Assembly: GCF_024158915.1 (NCBI RefSeq)
Contig: NZ_JAMZGF010000034.1
Location: forward strand, 1-53,486
Direction of reading: 5' to 3'
Length of the DNA stretch: 53,486 nucleotides
Source: Chryseobacterium sp. S0630
GTDB taxonomy: Bacteria > Bacteroidota > Bacteroidia > Flavobacteriales > Weeksellaceae
Shown here: positions 44,600 through 53,486 of the stretch, piece by piece
Position numbering within the stretch: position 1 is the stretch's first letter
How the letters are laid out: every line of letters starts with the position of its first letter
The notes under the pieces: model-generated
Told to the model about the DNA's origin: nothing
The model's input: only the letters and a program-made list of their open reading frames with translations
Databases searched by the model: none
Translations under genes and position numbers: made by a program

Positions 44600-45169
44600 C
44601 TATTTAGCAGCTGTAGTGATTTTATTGAATGCATAAGGCACTACTCCTATTCCCAATGTGAGTAAAACACCAACGAGATCATTCAGCTTGGGAAAATCAC
44701 TTACATCAAAATAGTTCCAGATGGCAAAGGTGGTGAGAACACACGCCAGACCTACAGACACTAACCCGCTTATAAACGCAAGAAAACGACTTACACTGGT
44801 ATTAGGTTTTGGGGTATTGGGATCTTCAGTGTTGCTAGCTGTTGCGTCCGCGGCCTTCATTGCCTGCTGACTTTCAGTAGAAGCAGCTAAAAAAGCCACT
44901 CTTTGTTTTGTTCTTTCTACCTCCATCTGAACATTTGCATCCTTATCCAGGAGAAGATCTTTTAAAGAGACTTTATCTTTTTTTAGTTTAAAAAAGACAA
45001 GACAGGTAATTAACAGGAAGAGTAAAATAGGCGAAATTGCAATCCACTTTTCAGCATCTGTGATAGGAATTGCTTTTGGTACACAAGGTGTTTCACCAGT
45101 TGGGTTTGCATAAATACCAACAGAAGTAAAAAGTGTGGTCAATAATAAAAGAAAATTCAATGGTCTCAT
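44600..45169 (-). CDS. Membrane protein of unknown function, 189 aa
   Basis: N-terminal signal or anchor (MRPLNFLLLLTTLFTSVGIYA), then three more hydrophobic segments (ISPILLFLLITCLVFFKL; FLAFISGLVSVGLACVLTTFAIW; LVGVLLTLGIGVVPYAF). Between the first two is a charged, coiled-coil-like stretch of about 60 residues. I recognise no family. It is probably an inner-membrane protein. Two inverted repeats lie upstream, between it and the Omp85-like gene. Confidence 0.65.
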   Translation of the reverse strand: MRPLNFLLLLTTLFTSVGIYANPTGETPCVPKAIPITDAEKWIAISPILLFLLITCLVFFKLKKDKVSLKDLLLDKDANVQMEVERTKQRVAFLAASTESQQAMKAADATASNTEDPNTPKPNTSVSRFLAFISGLVSVGLACVLTTFAIWNYFDVSDFPKLNDLVGVLLTLGIGVVPYAFNKITTAAK

Positions 45170-45242
45170 AGGGATTAGTTTTGGGGTTGTTATGATTTTT
45201 TAAATTGCATCTGAATATACCTTACAGCATACAATGTATTTC

Positions 45243-45294
45243 ATCACAAATTTTGTGATTATATAACAACCAGTCAATTACCCAAATGGGTAAT
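45243..45294. promoter_or_regulatory. Two inverted repeats upstream of the membrane protein gene
   Basis: ATCACAA-ATT-TTGTGAT (45243-45259) and ATTACCC-AAAT-GGGTAAT (45277-45294) are perfect 7-bp inverted repeats, 17 bp apart. They are strong candidates for regulator binding, but I cannot name the protein. Confidence 0.5.
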
Positions 45295-45372
45295 ATCCTA
45301 TCAAAAACAATCCTGATATATAGCTTGAAAAACGATGTGTTTACATATATCTAAGCACCCAATTTTCCTTTA

Positions 45373-47172
45373 TCAATTTCCAAAATTGACAAAATGAGGA
45401 ACATCCGTGGCAAAGCTGTTCATAGGTAAAAGATTATTTCTGTTACTGTTAAAATCAAAAACAGAATTATTATCAAAAGGAACACGTGGATAATACATGA
45501 AAGAAATCTGAATCCTGTTGAAAACCAGATAAGGATTATTGATTAAAACACCTATTCCGATTTTTGTATTAGCTTTGGTTTTCAGTAGTTTATCATCAGG
45601 CATTCCCAGACAGCCCACTGCGGTAGTTAAATAAGGACTGAAATGGAAATTCTTCCATGTTTTATTAATAAACAACTGGAGCTGATATCTTAACACTATT
45701 TTTTTGGTTCCGATATAATCTGCATTATAAACAGGAAACTCGTCTGCAGAAGAAAGGTTTATCCTATCTTTATAAGAGTAATTATGCTGCGGATTTCCCA
45801 AGGCTAGGGTTGGAGAGAAGAAATGTCTTGCTTTGGCAAATTTCCAGTCCATCAAGTTGGTAAAATAAGTTCCATCAAAGCGGAAAGATTCCCTGTTCTG
45901 GCTGTCTTCATTAAAAAACCTTCCAAACTGTGCTTTCACGGTGAAATATCCCAATTTGGTAAAACGGCCGTAAGATGCAGAAATTCCCACATACGGATTC
46001 ACTTCTTTATTTCTTGATAAGCCTCCGGCAATAACGTTTAACGAATTACCATAAGCAACATCCTCCGGCAAATCATACTGGAAAATATTCTTCTGAACTG
46101 AAAAGTTTCTCTGAATAAACCCAACAGACATCAGAAAACTGTTGTAAGAACTGAAATATTTATACTGATCAATTCCAGGGCTGTCTTTGTACTGATAATT
46201 CTGGAATCTTCCTATGATGGCAATATTACTGGATACTTTTTCACTAGGATCAGAGGAAACAGGAATCTGATAACCACCCCATAAATCCTGACTGTACACT
46301 TTGATCTGAACTTCAGGAAAAGTGGTATCCGTTTCTATCGGAAGTAAAACTTTTCGTAAAAAATATTCAAAAGTAAAACCTCCCGCCCACTTCGTTAAAG
46401 GTGAGAAAAAGTCTCTTCTAAGGCTGAAATTAATTCTTTCATTTCTCGAAAAATCCCTTTCCCCAAGAATCTGGGCATTGATATAAGTCCCAAAAAGATT
46501 ATAAGTGGTATAGCTTCCTAAAAGATAATCCTGCTTTTCTTTAGAATCGTTTCTGTAAAGGAAGTCCAGAGTATGTCCCAGCCCCAGTACATTCTCTTCA
46601 GTAACTCCCAAACCAATTTTACTTCCGGAATAACTGATTCTTGGCTTCAGACTCCAGGAATCAAGAACCTTTACAACAACATCTATAGAATCTTTACTGG
46701 AAGTACTGTCTGAAACACTGATATTAACTCTGTTGATAAAAGGCATTGCTCTCAGCAAACGTTCAGATTCATAAAGCTTTTGAGCATTGTATTCTTCTCC
46801 TTCTTCAAAAAGCAAAAAATTATTAACTGTCGATCTTCTTGTACTGGAATGAAGGTGATCCTTTATCCAATCATACCACTTGCCTATTTCTTTACTGTCT
46901 TTAGAGCCATAGCCAAAAGGGTCAATGGTTTCTATCCTGACATTTCTGATAATTTTTTTGTTATAAGTGTTTTGCAAAAGTTTTTCAGTATTGGACTTAA
47001 CGGATGTAGAATCCGGCTCTCTACGGAATATAAAGCGGTGAATGAATTTGGTAACTTTTCTTTTATCCGAAAATTCTTCTATTTTATAATAAAGTGAGTC
47101 TTTCTTCTCCTGTGCATTTAAAAAGAAAAAACCACTTAAAAAGAAAATCAGAGTTATAGTCGTTCTAGTCAT
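45373..47172 (-). CDS. Omp85/BamA-like outer-membrane protein with POTRA-type N terminus
   Basis: 599 aa with a signal peptide (MTRTTITLIFFLSGFFFLNAQ). The N-terminal 170 residues look like POTRA repeats (NKKIIRNVRIETIDPFG ... EEGEEYNAQKLYESERLLRAMPFINRVNISV). The rest alternates beta strands ending in aromatic residues (FSPYLTTAVGCL, QISFMYYPRVP), as expected of an outer-membrane barrel. Family members insert or secrete proteins, but this one is shorter than BamA and stands alone, so a specialised transporter or insertase is more likely than the essential BamA. Confidence 0.75.
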   Translation of the reverse strand: MTRTTITLIFFLSGFFFLNAQEKKDSLYYKIEEFSDKRKVTKFIHRFIFRREPDSTSVKSNTEKLLQNTYNKKIIRNVRIETIDPFGYGSKDSKEIGKWYDWIKDHLHSSTRRSTVNNFLLFEEGEEYNAQKLYESERLLRAMPFINRVNISVSDSTSSKDSIDVVVKVLDSWSLKPRISYSGSKIGLGVTEENVLGLGHTLDFLYRNDSKEKQDYLLGSYTTYNLFGTYINAQILGERDFSRNERINFSLRRDFFSPLTKWAGGFTFEYFLRKVLLPIETDTTFPEVQIKVYSQDLWGGYQIPVSSDPSEKVSSNIAIIGRFQNYQYKDSPGIDQYKYFSSYNSFLMSVGFIQRNFSVQKNIFQYDLPEDVAYGNSLNVIAGGLSRNKEVNPYVGISASYGRFTKLGYFTVKAQFGRFFNEDSQNRESFRFDGTYFTNLMDWKFAKARHFFSPTLALGNPQHNYSYKDRINLSSADEFPVYNADYIGTKKIVLRYQLQLFINKTWKNFHFSPYLTTAVGCLGMPDDKLLKTKANTKIGIGVLINNPYLVFNRIQISFMYYPRVPFDNNSVFDFNSNRNNLLPMNSFATDVPHFVNFGN

Positions 47173-47306
47173 TAGTCATCAAAATTCAATTCAGTTTGTA
47201 GTATCAATTTATACGCCAATAAGGCTTAAATACCTACCACATTTAGGAAATTTTTCTATGTACAGCTCACTTTATTTAATAGTCACATTTTTATTATAGC
47301 TTTATG

Positions 47307-47624
47307 TCAGATGAAGCCTAACATCGTTATTACATTCAGCGTGAAAGAAAACAATAGTAAAACAACCAATTCTGTCGAAAAACGGCTCTCTTTCTTGTAG
47401 ATCTTGTTTATTATGAATGATAACCCTAAAAATAGTAATCCTGCCACCGTCAAAAAAATACTTCGGACTATTAATGCCGGAATAAATTCATTTTCTATCA
47501 TCTGATTCCAATTTTCATTTGATCCTATCCAAAGTCTTGACGTTGTTATTAAGCATAGAAATCCAATGGTATAAATTACAGTTTTTAAAAGAAAAAAAGT
47601 GTTTGTTTTATTGATGTACTCCAT
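47307..47624 (-). CDS. Small membrane protein, 105 aa
   Basis: Three hydrophobic segments (TVIYTIGFLCLITTSRLW; ALIVRSIFLTVAGLLFLGLSFII; LVVLLLFSFTLNVITMLGFI) and a short cytosolic charged linker. No family recognised, no clear operon partner. Confidence 0.55.
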   Translation of the reverse strand: MEYINKTNTFFLLKTVIYTIGFLCLITTSRLWIGSNENWNQMIENEFIPALIVRSIFLTVAGLLFLGLSFIINKIYKKESRFSTELVVLLLFSFTLNVITMLGFI

Positions 47625-47958
47625 TCAGATTATAAAATAATAAACTAAAATTATAAAAATTTTCCTTCTATAGCTAAAAAAAGAAATAAATCACTGCAAT
47701 CCACTCTTTTTTTATTTGAACTAAATAAGCTTTTATGTAAGAAAATTTATTTTCATTAATTCTTAAACTGAATTATTAATTCTGCATTCTATAAAATTGC
47801 TTTATCAAATTACTATCTTACTGTTTTATACTATTTTTCTATTCAAATTTCATTGTTTGAACAATATATCCAATCTCAAAACTAACTTAAATCATAAAAC
47901 AATAGCATTCAGTACAGTCTTTTTTATTATTTTTACTCATTATAAATAAAAATAATAA
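47625..47958. other. AT-rich intergenic region
   Basis: 334 bp between divergent genes. Very AT-rich. I see no ORF, clear -7 element or hairpin in it. Confidence 0.4.
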
Positions 47959-48444
47959 ATGAAAAAAATCGTACTTACGGGAATAGCAGTTTTAGGAGGG
48001 TTTCTAACAGCAAATGCGCAGTGTAAACCCGTAACCGCTCTTGCAGAAAATTTTGATGCGTGGAAAGATATCAATAAATGCTGGACTGCCCAGGCTGGGA
48101 AAGCGATGCTGTATGCAAGTGATAAAAGAATTGTATTCTATTCAATGAGCAATCCTGGAGAAAATATGTATCTGGTAACTCCGGAAATAAAAGCCGGAAC
48201 TTATACGCTGTCTCTTGATCTTTCTGATAATGGAGGAGAAACTACTTTAGAACTTTTTTCAGTAGACAACCCTTCAGAGGTAAAAACCTATGTTTCAATC
48301 ACGAAACCTTCCAAAATAACAGGTGAGAAAAAAACATTTACTGTTTCTTTGAAAAAAGACTCTCATTTAGGTTTGAAAGTTATGCTGAATGGTGTACATC
48401 AGGCGGTTTATATGGATAATCTGTCTCTGCAGGCAAAGAAATAG
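47959..48444 (+). CDS. Small secreted jelly-roll-like protein
   Basis: 161 aa. Signal peptide MKKIVLTGIAVLGGFLTANAQ. The remaining 140 residues alternate strands and resemble the carbohydrate-binding/jelly-roll segments used in T9SS proteins (AENFDAWKDINKCWTAQ ... MYLVTPEIKAGTYTLSLDLSD). There is no sorting signal, so it is probably periplasmic or surface-associated by another route. It is monocistronic, with its own terminator. Confidence 0.7.
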   Translation: MKKIVLTGIAVLGGFLTANAQCKPVTALAENFDAWKDINKCWTAQAGKAMLYASDKRIVFYSMSNPGENMYLVTPEIKAGTYTLSLDLSDNGGETTLELFSVDNPSEVKTYVSITKPSKITGEKKTFTVSLKKDSHLGLKVMLNGVHQAVYMDNLSLQAKK

Positions 48445-48471
48445 AGACTTACACTCTATTTTTCACTCATA

Positions 48472-48503
48472 AAAAAGCATCTGTTTTTACAGATGCTTTT
48501 TCT
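48472..48503. terminator. Strong terminator
   Basis: AAAAGCATCTGT and ACAGATGCTTTT pair over at least 12 bp around TTTT. The A-run on the left allows use from both sides. Confidence 0.9.
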
Positions 48504-48650
48504 AATCATTATTCTAATCTTTATTTCTCTTATTGAATATGTAATTTTTTAAGGCAGCCCCTGAAATAAAATTAAAAGTAATTGTAATAAATAAAACAGT
48601 TTGTACAGCTCATGAATACTATTATAAAAATTACAATTGTCTCTAAAAAG

Positions 48651-51600
48651 TTATTCAATAATAAGCTTTGAGCTATATCTATTTTGTCCATCAGAGATTG
48701 AAATAATATAAACACCAGCTGTAAGATTCTGGATCTTATTGTTGATATTATTATGTATTACAGATAAAGTTCCATTAGCAGAAATCATCAATTTCCCGGA
48801 CATATCATATACTTCTGCATTTAAATTTTGTTTTGAATCTTTTAGGTGTATGTATACTCTCTGTCCTTTTTTCAATGGGTTTGGAGAGATACTAAAATCA
48901 ATTTTATTTGAGAAAGCTTCTAATGAAGATAAAGTAGCAGCAGGATAAACAAGGATCTTTTGTCCATTGTATCCTACCGCATACACTTTCTCTGCCGCAG
49001 CTGGAAAATCAACAAATGTTTTTGCCAATGTTGTATCTCCTGTCCCTATAATAGAAACACTTATCATTTGATTATTTGTGCCATATGTTTCAAAGGCGAC
49101 TGCATTATTCCATTTAGAATTGTCTACCTGTAAAAACGTTCCTTTTGTATTTGTAATAACCTGTGCACCAACTCCTGTAACTCCTGTAACAGGCTGCAGG
49201 TTTTTATATGCATTAACGCTGTGCGCTGAAATGTAATTTAATACCGGAGAAACCGGTTTTGCATAGCCTTTCATTAATACATAGCTTTTCACTTCATCAA
49301 TCATACTTTGGGTAATTGTAAGCTGCGCATTTGAATAGTCTGAAATCATAGCATCAATGGGTTTCAGAAAGCCCGTAATGGTGAAGAAATCAGTAAGATC
49401 TTCCTGTACCGCATCACATGTATTTTTCACAAAATTCATTACTAATTGCCCATTTGTTAATTGAGATTCATCAGTATTTAACACTTTCTTGATTACATTG
49501 GCATACCAATGTGCATAATCTATACCAGTAACAGGGTTAGGTGTAGAGGGTATATCTTCATCAGACATATTTTTGTCGAAAGCAAGTGTGGGAGCGTTTT
49601 TCGATGCACCAGCCAATTGGTAATAAAGCTCAAGCTGCCAAAATGGAACCAATGTTCTGAAATGCTTATCTAAAGGATTTACAAAGTCAGTTCTAAACTG
49701 ATCAGCGTAGCTTTTTCCGTTGATTTGTGTCTGGATAATATATTCACCAAACCTGTTGCCTTCAACTTGAGGGAAAGCAGTCTTATCAGCCACCTCACCT
49801 TCTAAATTGGTAAATCTGTTTGTTCCTGAAGGTGTATATATGTTATAACTGGCCCATAAAGAATAAATATTATTGGTAATTTCAGTAGTTCCTACCCAGG
49901 TTAGACCAGGCTCTATCTGATTAATGTGTCCCAGTTCGTGCGCCACTCCCCAAAGGCTAAGTCCTGTTGCCGATGCGGAGCCTTCAGCCCCCCACGTAAG
50001 ATCCAAATGAACTCCTGAACCTCCGGCATACCATCCTCCCATAGATTCTGTATAAACAAGCTGTCTGTTTTTAAAGTTCGTATTAAATTTGAAGAACCCC
50101 ATCATTTCTCTTTCTGATTTTGTAATCATGTCATATTTATCAATCAAGGGTTGTATATCAAAATAATGAAAATTGCTTACAGGAGTCTTATCTATGACCA
50201 GTTTTGTATAGTAGCCTTCAATATCAATTTTAGGATAAACATCATTGGTCAGCATTTCTTTACATTCTGTAGAAGTAGTTCCTTTTTTATAGATTCCATT
50301 GACAATACCTGCTGTGACATTTAAGGTAATGGGAGCAGCATTTACATCATTGGTATAATACGATATGTATCCAAGTCCTTTATTCGTAATAGACAGAATA
50401 TTGAGTCCGTTCTTCAGTTCGTAAGTATTTTCCGGAGAAGATCCTTCTGTTGCAAAATCTCTTATTCTTAGATAAACTGCATTTGTATTCGTAATGTCTT
50501 TCGCAAAAATAATAACTTTGGTATTAGGCTGAAAAAATATTCCGGTAGGGTTTTCATATCTACTGTAATTCCCGATTTTATATTGTGTATTAATTGACCC
50601 AATAGTTTTGTAGGGTGTGGATACCTGAACCCTATATTTTTTATTGTAAGTATTATTAAAAAGACATTGGGCTAAACCTTTGATAAATGGAGAAGTAATA
50701 GCATCGATATCTTGCTGGGTAACAGTAGGTTTTAATGTACTAAAAATACTGTCATTAAATATATCAGAATAAAGAGCTGGATTAAAACTATTTGGATTAT
50801 TTTGAAAAAATTCCATTTCAGCACAACTTGCAAAATTATTTTTCCCATCCAGAACCTCAATCTTAATATTCAATGGAGTAATTGCAGCAGGGAAATATAT
50901 TGTTTTTATCGCACCGGATTGATTAAGGTTCAAAGTGATAAGATCGATATAACCAGGATCTGAAACAGTATTATAACTGATTTTTACGTTTCCAAAAAAA
51001 CCATTTGATCCGCCATCTTGTCTGGGTGTGTACCTTATATAATTTATTGCAGACTGTCCATTGAATTTATAAACCAGTGATATAGGAAAATTTGCAGCTG
51101 TACCATTCCAGTTTGAATGATAAATAGTATTTACATCTCCATCAAAAGATTTTTCAATATTTTCTCCAGATTGAAAACTGGAAGCAGAAGATCCTGTTAT
51201 TTGAGGAACTACAGCAATATCAGCAAGCATTGAAAATTCGTTGGTAGGAAGCGCACATTCTGTTAAAACAGGATCCATTTGTTCTGAAGAATAAAATTCC
51301 ATCTCTGCACAACTGGAAAAATTATTTTTAGCACCTAAAATATCAACCCTAATAATAGCTGGAGAAGAAATTGCCACAGGAAGATCTATTGTTTTAGCCG
51401 TATTATCAGCAGCCCAGGAAATAATCCCTGTTGCAGCAATAAAAGTCGTAGGATTGGATTGTGTAGAATATGAAATCTTAACACTCGTCCAGATTCCATT
51501 AGCGCCTGATGTTCTGGGCTTATATACTAGTTTATTTATGCTTTTTACACGATTTGAAAAATTGAAATTCAATTGATCTGGTATTGCTGTACTCAGGTTA

Positions 51601-51773
51601 TAGAGAGAATGATAAATTGTATTCTCATTACCATCATTACACATTGCCGCTTCATGCCCGGACTGTGAAGGTTGTAATGACTCTATATAAGCGACAGGCA
51701 TTTTATACTGTTGTCCGGATACCGTTATCTGAAGTACCAGACAAAATAAAATAAAAAAATAATTGTTTTTCAT
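48651..51773 (-). CDS. M60-family (enhancin-like) metallopeptidase, T9SS type A, with two discoidin-like repeats
   Basis: 1040 aa with a signal peptide (MKNNYFFILFCLVLQITVSGQ). Two F5/8 type C (discoidin)-like repeats lie at about 25-165 and 175-330, each with DG-N-x-TIYHS (CNDGNENTIYHS; FDGDVNTIYHSNWNG) and ending SCAEMEF. A long M60-type region follows, with the gluzincin motif HELGH at residues 612-616. The C-terminal sorting signal starts DFSISPNPLKKGQRV (about 960). M60 proteins cut mucin-type glycoproteins, and the discoidin repeats would bind glycans or the cell surface. It probably acts outside the cell. Confidence 0.87.
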   Translation of the reverse strand: MKNNYFFILFCLVLQITVSGQQYKMPVAYIESLQPSQSGHEAAMCNDGNENTIYHSLYNLSTAIPDQLNFNFSNRVKSINKLVYKPRTSGANGIWTSVKISYSTQSNPTTFIAATGIISWAADNTAKTIDLPVAISSPAIIRVDILGAKNNFSSCAEMEFYSSEQMDPVLTECALPTNEFSMLADIAVVPQITGSSASSFQSGENIEKSFDGDVNTIYHSNWNGTAANFPISLVYKFNGQSAINYIRYTPRQDGGSNGFFGNVKISYNTVSDPGYIDLITLNLNQSGAIKTIYFPAAITPLNIKIEVLDGKNNFASCAEMEFFQNNPNSFNPALYSDIFNDSIFSTLKPTVTQQDIDAITSPFIKGLAQCLFNNTYNKKYRVQVSTPYKTIGSINTQYKIGNYSRYENPTGIFFQPNTKVIIFAKDITNTNAVYLRIRDFATEGSSPENTYELKNGLNILSITNKGLGYISYYTNDVNAAPITLNVTAGIVNGIYKKGTTSTECKEMLTNDVYPKIDIEGYYTKLVIDKTPVSNFHYFDIQPLIDKYDMITKSEREMMGFFKFNTNFKNRQLVYTESMGGWYAGGSGVHLDLTWGAEGSASATGLSLWGVAHELGHINQIEPGLTWVGTTEITNNIYSLWASYNIYTPSGTNRFTNLEGEVADKTAFPQVEGNRFGEYIIQTQINGKSYADQFRTDFVNPLDKHFRTLVPFWQLELYYQLAGASKNAPTLAFDKNMSDEDIPSTPNPVTGIDYAHWYANVIKKVLNTDESQLTNGQLVMNFVKNTCDAVQEDLTDFFTITGFLKPIDAMISDYSNAQLTITQSMIDEVKSYVLMKGYAKPVSPVLNYISAHSVNAYKNLQPVTGVTGVGAQVITNTKGTFLQVDNSKWNNAVAFETYGTNNQMISVSIIGTGDTTLAKTFVDFPAAAEKVYAVGYNGQKILVYPAATLSSLEAFSNKIDFSISPNPLKKGQRVYIHLKDSKQNLNAEVYDMSGKLMISANGTLSVIHNNINNKIQNLTAGVYIISISDGQNRYSSKLIIE

Positions 51774-51840
51774 AGCTTATAAAATATTTAATAAAATATA
51801 ATCGAATTTATTCTTACTGTTAATATTGCAATGCATTATA

Positions 51841-51868
51841 AAAAAGAAAACAGCATTTCTGCTGTTTT
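51841..51868 (-). terminator. Terminator of katG
   Basis: AAAACAGCA (51847-51855) pairs with TGCTGTTTT (51860-51868). The T-run is on the minus strand (TTTTCTTTTTT). Confidence 0.85.
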
Positions 51869-51878
51869 AATATATACA

Positions 51879-53486
<1,608 letters not shown>

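Overview
The window looks like chromosome of a Chryseobacterium-like flavobacterium (Bacteroidota, Weeksellaceae). It is AT-rich. Several promoters fit the Bacteroidota type, with a -7 element of form TAnnTTTG and little Shine-Dalgarno signal. It encodes many type IX secretion (T9SS) cargo proteins with type A or type B C-terminal signals. I see no tRNA, rRNA, CRISPR array, transposase or prophage gene.

Layout. 1-2400: a RidA-family protein converging on a secreted M20 amidohydrolase. 2403-7924: a tight four-gene operon with a sugar-dehydrogenase-type small subunit, a GMC oxidoreductase with a probable Fe-S cysteine motif, a ferritin-like protein, and an unknown protein carrying a one-base frameshift near its 3' end. 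7991-10680: two paralogous TetR genes interleaved with four copies of a short, apparently non-coding transcription unit. Each unit has an operator palindrome, a TATATTTG -7 box, about 120-165 nt without an ORF, and an intrinsic terminator. This looks like an undescribed TetR-controlled small-RNA family and is the most interesting part of the window. 10689-14340: gnd-zwf-pgl, the oxidative pentose phosphate pathway. 14593-15872: an unknown small protein and a PAS/LuxR-like regulator.

16641-33365 is a secreted-protein island. It holds a 1502-aa FN3/GEVED adhesin-like protein, a 940-aa T9SS type B protein and a small exported protein in one operon. Two duplicated modules follow, each a TPR-HTH membrane regulator transcribed away from a T9SS cargo gene; one cargo is a reprolysin-like metalloprotease. 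The two divergent intergenic regions share a nearly identical 22-bp motif at exactly the same distance from the cargo promoter. A GDSL/PKD protein ends the island, preceded by a series of look-alike hairpins.

33433-44489 is a patchwork of oxidoreductases, each beside its own regulator: Fe-ADH with AraC; SDR, DUF1097, SDR and NTF2 with AraC; SDR with HxlR; TetR with SDR. An epoxide hydrolase-like protein and an OsmC/Ohr protein follow. It reads as an aldehyde, epoxide and peroxide detoxification region with local transcriptional control. 44600-53486: a membrane protein, an Omp85-like outer-membrane protein, small hypotheticals, a secreted M60 (enhancin-like) metallopeptidase with two discoidin-like repeats, and the 3' part of katG, which runs off the right edge.
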